64,000 bases of DNA from an uncultured bacterium (GTDB lineage: Bacteria; Actinomycetota; Actinomycetes; S36-B12; CAIYMF01): the NCBI GenBank assembly GCA_903826575.1, contig CAIKEU010000047.1:62001-126000 (forward strand), read 5' to 3'. The position numbers and the translations under genes were made by a program. The notes beneath the pieces are model-generated. The model had not been told where the DNA came from. It searched no databases and was given only the letters and a program-made list of their open reading frames with translations. Positions 54,546 to 62,578 of this stretch are shown piece by piece. How positions within the stretch are numbered: the stretch's first letter is position 1; each line of letters begins with the position of its first letter.

Positions 54546-55241
54546 GTGACAACGTTCAACAACACTGAAAGTTTGGAGCGACAGTTTCGCGTTGTCCTCG
54601 CATCTGCATCCCCGGCCCGGCTGAAACTACTTACGTCGGCCGGAATTTCGGCGGACGTGAAAGTTAGCAATGTGGACGAGGAAGGTCTGCAAATCATCCT
54701 CGCTACGGAAGGTCGCACCGACCCCGGGGATATCGCCCAGTCCCTTGCCATAGCCAAAGCTGCCGTGATCGCGGACGAAATGCGTTCTGAATACAGCAGC
54801 GAGCACACCACGATCATCATTGGTTGCGACTCCGTTCTAGACCTCGACGGAACAGCACTCGGCAAGCCACTCGATCACGCGGACGCAGTTGAGCGCTGGA
54901 GGCGAATGCGTGGCCGCGCCGGTCAACTGATTACCGGTCACGCCGTTATCGTCTTGGGCCAGGCGCCGCAGGACGATCAGGCCGCTAACGCCATCGCGGC
55001 AACGAACGTGCAATTCGCAGCGATCGACGATGAAACCATCCACGCCTACGTGCAGACCGGTGAACCGCTTAACGTCGCTGGTGCCTTCACTCTCGACGGG
55101 ATCGGCGGAGCATTCGTCGAGTTCATCGACGGCGATTGGTCGAACGTCGTCGGGCTCTCCCTTCCGATGCTTCGTCACCTTGTGAGCGAACTCGGGATCG
55201 GATGGACCGAACTGTGGTCGAACGCGACTGTTCGGGCTTAG
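54546..55241 (+). CDS. maf: Maf-family nucleoside triphosphate pyrophosphatase
   Basis: 231 residues. VVLASASPARLKLLTSAGI is the substrate loop, with an Arg missing from the usual SxRR (SPAR here), and GCDSVLDLDGTALGKP supplies the metal-binding and catalytic residues. Maf proteins hydrolyse dTTP, UTP or modified nucleotides to monophosphates. GTG start with AAGG 6-7 bases upstream and 9 bases after the epsilon stop, so it belongs to the accD operon, as in mycobacteria. A central segment (LGQAPQDDQAANAIAATNV) is a variable loop. Confidence 0.88.
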   Translation: MTTFNNTESLERQFRVVLASASPARLKLLTSAGISADVKVSNVDEEGLQIILATEGRTDPGDIAQSLAIAKAAVIADEMRSEYSSEHTTIIIGCDSVLDLDGTALGKPLDHADAVERWRRMRGRAGQLITGHAVIVLGQAPQDDQAANAIAATNVQFAAIDDETIHAYVQTGEPLNVAGAFTLDGIGGAFVEFIDGDWSNVVGLSLPMLRHLVSELGIGWTELWSNATVRA

Positions 55242-55264
55242 CAATCGTCCGTTTGTATGGGAAA

Positions 55265-55293
55265 TGTGAGTATTACCACCAGTAAGAATCACA
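55265..55293. promoter_or_regulatory. Imperfect palindrome after maf
   Basis: A 29-base dyad with TGTGA at one end, TCACA at the other and TTAC/GTAA inside: 10 of 14 base pairs match. It lies 24 bases after the maf stop, in the 185-base gap that holds the accA promoter. Confidence 0.35.
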
Positions 55294-55331
55294 ACTACCG
55301 CAGACGACAGCAACGGGCTCTGGCACCCTTC

Positions 55332-55359
55332 TACGAGTGACATGGTTGTGACACTCGTA
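55332..55359. promoter_or_regulatory. Inverted repeat upstream of accA
   Basis: TACGAGTG and CACTCGTA are perfect 8-base arms with a 12-base centre, 67 bases before the accA start. CTACGTAG (55362-55369) and TTGAC-12-GTCAA (55381-55402) follow. The possible promoter TTGTGA/TAGTGA (55345/55367, 16 bases apart) runs through the site, so it is a likely operator. Confidence 0.5.
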
Positions 55360-55426
55360 ACCTACGTAGTGAACGAACGATTGACCGTGACGGATACGTC
55401 AACTTCAAGACGAGGAGTCGCCGAAC

Positions 55427-57190
55427 ATGGCCATCTCGAAGGTGCTCATCGCCAACCGCGGCGAGATTGCGATCAGGGTTGCCCGCGCCTGCCGTGACGA
55501 AGGTCTGACAAGCGTTGCGGTGTACGCCGATCCTGACCGCGACGCACTGCACGTGAAGGCCGCTGACGAGGCGTATGCGCTCAATGGCGCAACAGCAGCC
55601 GAGACGTACCTCGTGATCGACAAACTCATCGGGGTGGCCCGCACCAGCGGAGCAGATGCTGTTCACCCCGGCTACGGATTTTTGTCGGAGAACGCAGACT
55701 TCGCTCAGGCCGTCATCGACGCAGGGCTTACCTGGATTGGCCCGCCGCCCGATGCCATTCGCTCACTGGGCGACAAAGTTAGTGCCCGTCACATTGCTCA
55801 GCGCGCTGGAGCACCACAGGTTGAAGGCACCCCGGATCCAGTAACAACCGCGGATGAGATCGTCGCTTTTGCCACGGCTCACGGATTACCAATCGCGATC
55901 AAGGCTGCCTTCGGTGGCGGTGGGCGTGGACTCAAGGTTGCTCGCACTCTGGAGGAAATACCTGAGCTCTACGATTCGGCGGTTCGCGAGGCCATTGCGG
56001 CCTTCGGTCGAGGTGAATGCTTCGTGGAGCGGTATCTCGATCACCCCCGGCATGTTGAGACTCAGGTCCTGGCTGATCAGCACGGCAATGTCGTTGTCGT
56101 ATCTACACGTGACTGTTCGCTTCAGCGTCGCCACCAAAAGCTGGTCGAAGAGGCGCCTGCTCCCTACCTGACGCAGGCTCAGATTGATGAGCTATACCGA
56201 GCATCCAAGGCGATCATCCGCGAAGCCGGGTACTACGGGGCTGGCACGTGTGAGTTCCTCGTCGGTGTAGACGGAACCATTTCCTTCCTCGAAGTCAACA
56301 CGCGGCTTCAAGTAGAACACCCCGTTTCGGAGGAAGTCACCGGCATTGACTTAGTGCGTGAACAGTTCCGCATCGCAAACGGCGAGGAACTCGGCTTTGA
56401 TGATCCCGAGATCCGAGGTCACTCGATCGAGTTCCGAATCAACGGCGAAGATCCGGGCCGCTCGTTCCTACCAGCCCCCGGGGTTTTGTCCGTTTGGAAT
56501 CCACCGTCAGGGCCCGGAGTTCGTCTAGACGCAGGCTTCACAACCGGTGACGTTATCGGTGGCAACTTCGATTCGCTGTTGGCCAAGCTGATCGTCACTG
56601 GAAGTACGCGGATGCAAGCGCTCGAACGTGCACGCCGCGCCCTCGACGAATTCGACATCGAAGGTATTGCCACTGCACTTACTTTCCATCGAGCCGTTGT
56701 TCGCGAACCTGATTTCGCAACCGATGACGACACTCCGTTCAAGGTCCACACCCGCTGGATCGAAACCGAGTTCGTCAATGAGATCCCGCCCTATTCAGGC
56801 ACAGCCGCCGATGTCGACGAACCTGCTGCACGTCAAAGCCTGACCGTCGAGGTTGGCGGTAAGCGCATTGAGGTAGTTCTGCCTAGCGGTCTATCGGTTA
56901 GTTCCTCCGGCGGCACCGGTTCTGGAGCCAAAGCCCCTGCACGCAAGGCAAAGAAGTCCGCACATGCAGCATCTGGGGACGCAGTGGCTGCGCCCATGCA
57001 GGGGACCATCGTCAAAGTTGCTGTAGCCGAAGGCCAAACGGTGGCTGCCGGGGATCTGGTCGTCGTCCTCGAAGCGATGAAGATGGAACAACCCCTCAAT
57101 GCGCATAAGGCCGGGACGATTACTGGCCTTACCGCCGAGGTCGGCGCCACAGTCCCAAGCGGCACGGTCTTGCTAGAAATCAAGGACTAG
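55427..57190 (+). CDS. accA: Acyl-CoA carboxylase alpha subunit (biotin carboxylase and biotin carrier)
   Basis: 587 residues. The N-terminal biotin carboxylase has [29 protein letters not shown], the glycine-rich ATP loop [13 protein letters not shown] and the catalytic [18 protein letters not shown]. After about residue 460 a linker leads to a biotin carrier domain with VLEAMKMEQ; the biotinylated lysine is residue 552. It forms the acyl-CoA carboxylase with accD/accE, supplying malonyl- or methylmalonyl-CoA for fatty and related acids. GAGGAG is about 9 bases before the ATG. Gene sits 185 bases after maf with its own promoter region and inverted repeats. Confidence 0.96.
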   Translation: MAISKVLIANRGEIAIRVARACRDEGLTSVAVYADPDRDALHVKAADEAYALNGATAAETYLVIDKLIGVARTSGADAVHPGYGFLSENADFAQAVIDAGLTWIGPPPDAIRSLGDKVSARHIAQRAGAPQVEGTPDPVTTADEIVAFATAHGLPIAIKAAFGGGGRGLKVARTLEEIPELYDSAVREAIAAFGRGECFVERYLDHPRHVETQVLADQHGNVVVVSTRDCSLQRRHQKLVEEAPAPYLTQAQIDELYRASKAIIREAGYYGAGTCEFLVGVDGTISFLEVNTRLQVEHPVSEEVTGIDLVREQFRIANGEELGFDDPEIRGHSIEFRINGEDPGRSFLPAPGVLSVWNPPSGPGVRLDAGFTTGDVIGGNFDSLLAKLIVTGSTRMQALERARRALDEFDIEGIATALTFHRAVVREPDFATDDDTPFKVHTRWIETEFVNEIPPYSGTAADVDEPAARQSLTVEVGGKRIEVVLPSGLSVSSSGGTGSGAKAPARKAKKSAHAASGDAVAAPMQGTIVKVAVAEGQTVAAGDLVVVLEAMKMEQPLNAHKAGTITGLTAEVGATVPSGTVLLEIKD

Positions 57191-57226
57191 CCACTCGATA
57201 GCGCATCGGCCCACGCTTTCGAGTGG
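57191..57226 (+). terminator. Hairpin directly after accA
   Basis: CCACTCGA pairs with TCGAGTGG; after one mismatch AGCG pairs with CGCT, making a 12-pair stem with a 10-base loop. It starts at the first base after the accA stop. No U-tract follows, so a terminator or a structured leader of the next gene is possible. Two weaker hairpins follow at 57228-57245 and 57248-57265. Confidence 0.5.
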
Positions 57227-57295
57227 GTGCCGACGCACGCCGGCATCAGCATGCCCCTACATGCTTCAGGGCCGTTCGTGGGTCAGTATGGGGGT

Positions 57296-58669
57296 ATGAG
57301 TTCTGCATCGATTTACGCTTCTGCCGGAAGATCTCGTACGGGCTGGGTACGCACGGCCCTCGCTGGCGTCATGTTGACCGTCTGCGCTGTCTTAGGCGTC
57401 ATCGTGGCCCCGGGTGCCATGGCTGAGACGACAGTTTCGGATGCGGCCGCAGCCCTACGTCAAGGCGAGTCTGTGTTCGTCGCACCGGACGCGAATCCCA
57501 CCATCACCTCGGCGCAGGCGGATGCGTTACGTGCCCGAATCTCGAAGATCGATCACCCATATTTCATCGCCATCTTGCCTTCCACAGCGATGGTTAGCGG
57601 CGATCCAACCTCAACCTTGCGGCAACTTCGTCAGGAAGTTGGACTTACCGGAACCTACGCGGTTGTGGTCGGCCCCTCATTTCGTGCCGGCGACACCTCT
57701 GTCGCTGTCAGTGACCTAGCCACTGAAGCCTTCCGCAAGCATGCGAACGACGGTGTCTTCGCTGTTCTAGATTCATTTGTCGCAAGCTCGGGAAAGCGCA
57801 TTACGGGTCAGACAGGTGACACAACGAGTATCTGGCCGGGACTCCTGCTTTTCGGTGGCCTTGGCGCCGCGACGATCGGTGGACTGTTCTTCGTGCGCAG
57901 CCGCAAGCGCAAGGAGGCCCATGCCCAATTGCAAGCAATCCGAACCGTCGTTGACGAGGACGTCACGCAATTCGGTGAAGAGGTTATGGCTCTCGACGTC
58001 AACGATCCTCGTTTGACTGATGAGGGGCGCACGCACGCGAAGAATGCTCTCGACCTGTACGACCAGGCGAAGAACAGTGCCGAGGCTATGACCGCTCCGG
58101 AGCAGGCCGCGCGCGTTACAACGATCTTGGAAGACGGGCGTTATTCACTCGCATGTGTGAGTGCGCAACTCACCGGTCAGAAGATGCCCGAGCGACGTGC
58201 ACCATGCTTCGTGGATCCGCGTCATGGCCCAAGTGTTGAAGACATCATGTGGGCTCCCGATGGCGGCACTGCTCGCGCAATTCCGGTCTGCTCGCGATGT
58301 TCCATCCAGTTGCAGGCCGGACTCATGCCGCAGGCTCGTGAGGTGAACGTAGGTGGGCAGATGGTGCCGTACTGGCGCGGAGGCGCAATCTACGGACCCT
58401 ACGTCGGCGGCTACTACGCCTACAGCGGCGCAGACATTATGTCGACCATCTTCATGGGCACGATGATGGGCAACATGTTTGGCGGCGGTTATTACGGGCC
58501 GATGGCCGGTGGCTGGAGTTCCGGCAGTTGGAGCTCTGGCAGTGGCGGCGGTTTCGGCACTGGCGGCGGCTTTGGTGGCGGTGGCGACTTCGGTGGCGGT
58601 GGCGGAATGGACTTTGGTGGTGGCGGCGGTTTCGGCGGCGGCGACTTCGGCGGTGGTGGCGACTTTTAA
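57296..58669 (+). CDS. Exported-domain membrane protein with cysteine block and Gly-rich tail (TPM-like, unassigned)
   Basis: 457 residues from ATG 57296. A signal-like helix ends at GAMA-ET (about residue 44); an extracytoplasmic domain follows whose pattern (IDHPYFIAILPSTAMV; YAVVVGPSFRAG) resembles TPM-type domains. One helix (IWPGLLLFGGLGAATIGGLFFV, about 180-202) leads to a cytoplasmic part with a helical segment and a small Cys block: APCFVDPRHGPS, then PVCSRC. The last 60 residues are Gly/Phe/Asp repeats (GGGGDFGGGGG). I do not know its function. It sits between accA and lpdA, a position not matched by a named mycobacterial gene that I recall. Confidence 0.75.
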   Translation: MSSASIYASAGRSRTGWVRTALAGVMLTVCAVLGVIVAPGAMAETTVSDAAAALRQGESVFVAPDANPTITSAQADALRARISKIDHPYFIAILPSTAMVSGDPTSTLRQLRQEVGLTGTYAVVVGPSFRAGDTSVAVSDLATEAFRKHANDGVFAVLDSFVASSGKRITGQTGDTTSIWPGLLLFGGLGAATIGGLFFVRSRKRKEAHAQLQAIRTVVDEDVTQFGEEVMALDVNDPRLTDEGRTHAKNALDLYDQAKNSAEAMTAPEQAARVTTILEDGRYSLACVSAQLTGQKMPERRAPCFVDPRHGPSVEDIMWAPDGGTARAIPVCSRCSIQLQAGLMPQAREVNVGGQMVPYWRGGAIYGPYVGGYYAYSGADIMSTIFMGTMMGNMFGGGYYGPMAGGWSSGSWSSGSGGGFGTGGGFGGGGDFGGGGGMDFGGGGGFGGGDFGGGGDF

Positions 58670-58689
58670 GTCAGCCACCACCGGACTGG

Positions 58690-60084
58690 CTACAACCGCT
58701 GCTGATGTAGTTGACGTGCGGCCTCTGCGACCGATCCCGTCAGCGACGGATACACCGCGAACGTTGCGGCGATGTGATCTACGGACAATCGCTGCTCGAC
58801 TGCCATAGAAATGGGGAAGATCAGTTCACTGGCCCGAGGAGCCACCACCACACCACCGACGACCATCCCGGAGCCAGCACGGCAGTAGAGTTTCACAAAG
58901 CCATCGTGAATGCCCTGCATTTTGGCACGTGCGTTTGTGGACAGCGGCATCTTGACGGTATGGACGTCTAGGCCCTGCTCGTCGATCTGCTGTTGCGTAA
59001 CTCCAACGGTGGCAATTTCCGGATCCGTGAACACGTTACTAGCTACCGAATCTAGGTGTAACGGCGTAACCGCTTCACCTAGGTGGTGCATCATCGCGAT
59101 TCGGCCCTGCGCTGCAGCAACCGACGCCAACATCAGAACACCCGTCACATCGCCTGCTGCGTAAACCCCGCGAGCCGAGGTTCGCGAAACTCGGTCGGCA
59201 ATGATGTACCCCATGTCGTTGAGGGCAACACCAGCCTCAAGCAACCCCATGTTCGCAGTATTTGGAACAGATCCCACTGCCATCAGGCAGTGACTTCCTT
59301 CGACAGTTCGACCGTCGGCAAGAGTGACGACAACACCATCACCGTGACGCGCGACGGATTGCGCGCGAGACTGATTGAGAAGATTCATACCTCGACGTCG
59401 GAACACGTCTTCGAGTACCTGAGATGCATCGGCATCCTCACCTGGCAGAACACGATCCCGTGAGGACACCAAGGTGACCTTAGAACCCAGAGACGTGTAC
59501 GCCGACGCGAACTCCGCGCCCGTGACACCCGATCCAACAACGATCATGTGCTCGGGCGCAGACTCAATGTTGTACAGCTGGTCCCACGTCAAAATGCGCT
59601 CGCCATCGGGCTCTGCATCAGCCACAACGCGGGGCCGTGCACCGGTCGCTACGAGTACGACATCGGACTCAATTGCTTCCGAACCACCTCGACCAAGATC
59701 GGCGACGACGACTGACGGTCCGGCGAGCCGGCCACGACCATGAACAATCCGAACGCCTAGGTCTTCGAGTTGCGAAGCAATATCGGTTGACTGTGCGGAA
59801 GCGAGTTCACGTACCCTGCTATTGACGACGCCAAGATCAACCGAGACAACACCTGGCTTCGGTTCGTCGTCATTAACCCGCAACCCGAGCGCACCGCTCG
59901 AAGCTGAGATCGTCATCAATTCAGCCGTGGCGATCAGTGTCTTACTCGGAACGCAGTCGGTGAGCACCGCCGATCCACCTAAACCAAGCTCCTCAACGAT
60001 CGTGACGTGGGCACCTGCCCGCGCCGCCGTGAACGCCGCTTCGTACCCACCTGGACCGCCACCAATAATCACCACACGCGTCAT
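58690..60084 (-). CDS. lpdA: NAD(P)H dehydrogenase (quinone) of the LpdA type
   Basis: 464 residues from ATG 60084; upstream in-frame sequence is not homologous. VVIIGGGPGGYEAAFTAARAG binds FAD, VVGSGVTGAEFASAYTSLG binds NAD(P)H, and YAAGDVTG completes FAD binding. The protein is close to dihydrolipoamide dehydrogenase but the first redox Cys is missing: the motif is GGSAVLTDCVPSK with Ala39 and only Cys44. M. tuberculosis LpdA (Rv3303c) has the same loss and reduces quinones instead of lipoamide, so that activity is predicted. The neighbour ggct and the nucleoside phosphorylase confirm the same locus. Confidence 0.9.
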   Translation of the reverse strand: MTRVVIIGGGPGGYEAAFTAARAGAHVTIVEELGLGGSAVLTDCVPSKTLIATAELMTISASSGALGLRVNDDEPKPGVVSVDLGVVNSRVRELASAQSTDIASQLEDLGVRIVHGRGRLAGPSVVVADLGRGGSEAIESDVVLVATGARPRVVADAEPDGERILTWDQLYNIESAPEHMIVVGSGVTGAEFASAYTSLGSKVTLVSSRDRVLPGEDADASQVLEDVFRRRGMNLLNQSRAQSVARHGDGVVVTLADGRTVEGSHCLMAVGSVPNTANMGLLEAGVALNDMGYIIADRVSRTSARGVYAAGDVTGVLMLASVAAAQGRIAMMHHLGEAVTPLHLDSVASNVFTDPEIATVGVTQQQIDEQGLDVHTVKMPLSTNARAKMQGIHDGFVKLYCRAGSGMVVGGVVVAPRASELIFPISMAVEQRLSVDHIAATFAVYPSLTGSVAEAARQLHQQRL

Positions 60085-60113
60085 AACTACCATTCTTGCG
60101 TACCGCTTCTCGG

Positions 60114-60119
60114 TAGTCT
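60114..60119 (+). promoter_or_regulatory. -10 box of leaderless cyclotransferase gene
   Basis: TAGTCT lies exactly 6 bases before the GTG at 60126; there is no ribosome-binding site. Confidence 0.55.
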
Positions 60120-60125
60120 CGTAGC

Positions 60126-60575
60126 GTGACACTTTATGCGGCGTATGCGAGCAATCTAGATCCACTTCAGATGTCGCTACGTGCCCCACATTCACCCGTC
60201 GCTGGTGCCGGTTGGCTGCAGGGTTGGCGTCTGACGTTCGGCGGTGAAGATCGCGGTTGGGAGGGATCCCTGGCGACCGTCGTCGAGGATCCGCAAAGCC
60301 AAGTCTTCGTCGCGCTCTACGACATCGCACCACACGATGAAGCCGGGTTGGACGGCTGGGAGGGCGCCGAACTCGATATCTACGTCAAGATTCGTGTCCG
60401 TGTTGCGACCTTGGACGGAGATGTCACCGCCTGGCTCTACGTCTTAGACGACTACGAAGGCGGCCTGCCAAGTGCGCGCTACCTCGGAATCATCGCCGAT
60501 GCGGCCGAGGCCGCGGGTGCACCGCACGATTATGTTTCCGCACTGCGGTCGCGGCCCTGCCGCAGTAACGGCTGA
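60126..60575 (+). CDS. Gamma-glutamylcyclotransferase-like protein
   Basis: 149 residues of the GGCT-like fold: YAAYASNLDPLQM at the N terminus is the substrate-binding turn, then RLTFGGEDRGWEGSLATVVED and the conserved catalytic-type Glu in GLDGWEGAELDIY; YLGIIADAAEAAGAPHDYV follows. The family releases 5-oxoproline from gamma-glutamyl peptides in some members; in this actinobacterial branch (Rv3304 position) activity is not demonstrated. Divergent from lpdA across 41 bases. Confidence 0.85.
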   Translation: MTLYAAYASNLDPLQMSLRAPHSPVAGAGWLQGWRLTFGGEDRGWEGSLATVVEDPQSQVFVALYDIAPHDEAGLDGWEGAELDIYVKIRVRVATLDGDVTAWLYVLDDYEGGLPSARYLGIIADAAEAAGAPHDYVSALRSRPCRSNG

Positions 60576-60582
60576 CATGCCA

Positions 60583-60594
60583 TGTGTTCACACA
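60583..60594. promoter_or_regulatory. TGTGTTCACACA dyad upstream of the nucleoside phosphorylase
   Basis: TGTGT and ACACA arms with a TC centre, 22 bases before the GTG of the next gene. The same arms with centre TG occur at 8419-8430. Possible binding site of a shared regulator. Confidence 0.3.
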
Positions 60595-60616
60595 AGCACA
60601 CCGATAGCGCGCAGTT

Positions 60617-61429
60617 GTGATTACATCGGACCACGGACATAACGCGAAACAGTCCGCGCAGATCGCGGCGACGGCAATATCCGAGCAGACCGGGATCGCC
60701 CAACATGACGTCGCTCTAGTACTTGGTTCGGGCTGGGCAGCCGCCTGCGATCAAATTGGCGAAACAGCATGGGAAGCCGACACAACGGCACTGCCTTTCT
60801 TTGCCCCCTCCACGGTGCCCGGTCACGGTGGCCTCGTTCGCAGCGTTCGTCGAGGCGAGCAGAATGTCCTTCTTTTCATGGGTCGAACCCACCTGTACGA
60901 AGGACACGGCGTTGACGCGGTGGCACATCCAGTACGTACAGCAGCCGCCACAGGTTGCCAGACCATCATCTTTACCAACGGTGCAGGTTCGCTCAATCCA
61001 GACTGGAGCCCCGGAACCCCCGTACTGATCAGTGATCACATCAACTTCACTGCCACCTCGCCATTGCCCGGGGCGTCCTTCGTTGACCTGACCGATCTGT
61101 ATTCAACTCGGCTTCGTCGTGCCTGCAAGGACATTAACCCGGCGCTGCCTGAGGGCGTCTACATCCAATTCCGAGGGCCGCAGTATGAAACCCCCGCGGA
61201 GATTCGGATGGCCCGAAGCATCGGCGCGGATCTCGTTGGCATGTCCACCGCCATCGAAGCGATCGCCGCCCGTGAAGCGGGTATGGAAATCTTGGGCATT
61301 TCCCTCGTCACAAATTTCGCGGCCGGAATGACCGGCGATGCACTCAATCATGACGAAGTTCTCGCCAACGGCGCCGCTTCCGCGCAGCAACTTGGCAGGC
61401 TCCTAGCCAAAGTACTTGATCGGATCTAG
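60617..61429 (+). CDS. deoD: Purine nucleoside phosphorylase (trimeric type)
   Basis: 270 residues. VALVLGSGWAAACDQIGE carries the phosphate-binding region, FMGRTHLYEGHGVDAVAHPVR the conserved His loop, IQFRGPQYETPAEIRMARSIGADLVGMSTAIEAI the purine pocket, and ISLVTNFAAGM the Asn that binds the base. It splits inosine and guanosine (and deoxy forms) with phosphate. GTG start without a ribosome-binding site; TAGCGC lies 6 bases upstream, one base off the TANNNT rule. In M. tuberculosis this position is deoD (Rv3307). Confidence 0.93.
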   Translation: MITSDHGHNAKQSAQIAATAISEQTGIAQHDVALVLGSGWAAACDQIGETAWEADTTALPFFAPSTVPGHGGLVRSVRRGEQNVLLFMGRTHLYEGHGVDAVAHPVRTAAATGCQTIIFTNGAGSLNPDWSPGTPVLISDHINFTATSPLPGASFVDLTDLYSTRLRRACKDINPALPEGVYIQFRGPQYETPAEIRMARSIGADLVGMSTAIEAIAAREAGMEILGISLVTNFAAGMTGDALNHDEVLANGAASAQQLGRLLAKVLDRI

Positions 61430-61432
61430 CTC

Positions 61433-61461
61433 ACCTCATCGACGATAAACGGCGATGAGGT
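61433..61461. terminator. Two-way terminator between convergent genes
   Basis: ACCTCATCG and CGATGAGGT form a perfect 9-base stem with an 11-base loop, between the stops of the nucleoside phosphorylase and the acetyltransferase gene. The position suggests termination from both sides; no T-tract is seen. Confidence 0.5.
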
Positions 61462-61979
61462 TACGCGTCGCCTCGAATGAACGAGTACGACAGTAAATCG
61501 TGCCGCCCATCTGCTCTTTCTTGTGCACCGCGCAGAAGTCCCTCGCGCGTAAAGCCCGCCTTTTCAAGGGATTTTTGCTCAGCAACGTTGGTGACGTCTG
61601 TACTGGCCTCGATGCGGTCGATTGACGTCGTGGCGAGCAAGTACTCGGCAAGCAGCCGTTGGGCAACAGTTCCTATTCCGTGACCGCGAGCGTGCTCACC
61701 TAAGCCGATACCAATATTCCACGCCTTGGAACCTTCGTTCGGGCCGTACCACACCGCATGCCAGGACAGACTTCCTGCAATGGCGCGCAGGCCATCGTGG
61801 TCAGTTACCTCAATGTGAAATCGCGCCAGCTCGGCGGGAATCGACTTCGGCTGATCGTCCGGCCATGAGTCGTACGGCGATGGCTCCTCGATCATGTTGG
61901 CGGGGATGAAGGGGACGAGTTCAACCTGCAGCCCAGCGGATGTGTGTCCGGCCGCGAAAACCTCGCGTTCTTGGTTCAT
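61461..61979 (-). CDS. GNAT-family N-acetyltransferase
   Basis: 172 residues from ATG 61979. The GNAT core is visible: IGIGLGEHARGHGIGTVAQRLLAEYLL holds the acetyl-CoA-binding Q/RxxGxG/A signature (RGHGIGT), and EASTDVTNVAEQKSLEKAGFTREGLLRGA the C-terminal strand typical of ribosomal-protein-type (RimJ/RimL) acetyltransferases. It is last in an operon with a decarboxylase and a PH-like membrane protein; the ATG lies 8 bases after the preceding stop. Substrate is unknown. A product amine of the decarboxylase is one possibility. Confidence 0.8.
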   Translation of the reverse strand: MNQEREVFAAGHTSAGLQVELVPFIPANMIEEPSPYDSWPDDQPKSIPAELARFHIEVTDHDGLRAIAGSLSWHAVWYGPNEGSKAWNIGIGLGEHARGHGIGTVAQRLLAEYLLATTSIDRIEASTDVTNVAEQKSLEKAGFTREGLLRGAQERADGRHDLLSYSFIRGDA

Positions 61980-61986
61980 GCGCACA

Positions 61987-62574
61987 TCATGCCCAGAGTG
62001 ATACGCCTGCACTGAGCAGGGCGGCAGCGAGAGTGACTAATGCCACGACGACATCTCTGTCGACCGTCTTTGAAACGGAAACGTTTTCGCGCGCCCCCGA
62101 ACCAAGAGCCTGTGCATGCTCCCGGATGACATCCACGACGGACCCTGACACATTCAGGTTCGCGGCCGAGGCATCAGATCCCATCGGGATGCGAGAGTTA
62201 AGCGTCGAGTTCACGACGGACGCGGCGGAGCGACGTTCCCTACGAGGAAGCGCGTAACAGCGAATCGATCCCTGCTCAGTGTCGATGATCACTACATCCT
62301 TGACAGTAACGTCTGAGATCAAGGACCACGAAATGTGAACCGTGCGAAGGGGATTGAGGACCTTTAGCTCGTCTGGGCCCTCCATGACGGCGGGCCGCAC
62401 GCCGAGCAGGTACGAGACACACATGACCGCAACACATAAACCGACCGAGATGATGCGGTTGCGGCCACTCTCGGTTACCAGCGCGCTGATGGCCATGAGT
62501 GCGACCAAGCCGATGATCCACAGCGCAACAACACGGCCGCCACCAAGGCGGTAGGTGCCCAGCGACGAGTTCAC
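61987..62574 (-). CDS. Small PH-like membrane protein
   Basis: 195 residues from the GTG at 62574, which has AGGA 7 bases upstream and sits just after the decarboxylase stop. Two helices (VVALWIIGLVALMAISALV; IISVGLCVAVMCVSYLLGV) are followed by a soluble domain with a PH-like opening (LLGVRPAVMEGPDELKVLNPLRTVHISWSLISDVTV) and a last helix (VVVALVTLAAALLSAGVSLW). It is typical of short actinobacterial PH-domain membrane proteins with unknown function. It sits between the decarboxylase and the acetyltransferase. Confidence 0.7.
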   Translation of the reverse strand: MNSSLGTYRLGGGRVVALWIIGLVALMAISALVTESGRNRIISVGLCVAVMCVSYLLGVRPAVMEGPDELKVLNPLRTVHISWSLISDVTVKDVVIIDTEQGSIRCYALPRRERRSAASVVNSTLNSRIPMGSDASAANLNVSGSVVDVIREHAQALGSGARENVSVSKTVDRDVVVALVTLAAALLSAGVSLWA

Positions 62575-62578
62575 GTCG

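Noticed and set aside
58145-58681. Ala/Thr-rich antisense frame opposite the Gly-rich tail
   Set aside because: Produced by the repeated GGC/GGT codons of the real gene.
60085-60333. Extended lpdA start upstream of 60084
   Set aside because: The extra 83 residues would be read against the cyclotransferase gene and are Arg-rich without similarity; the FAD motif begins right after 60084.
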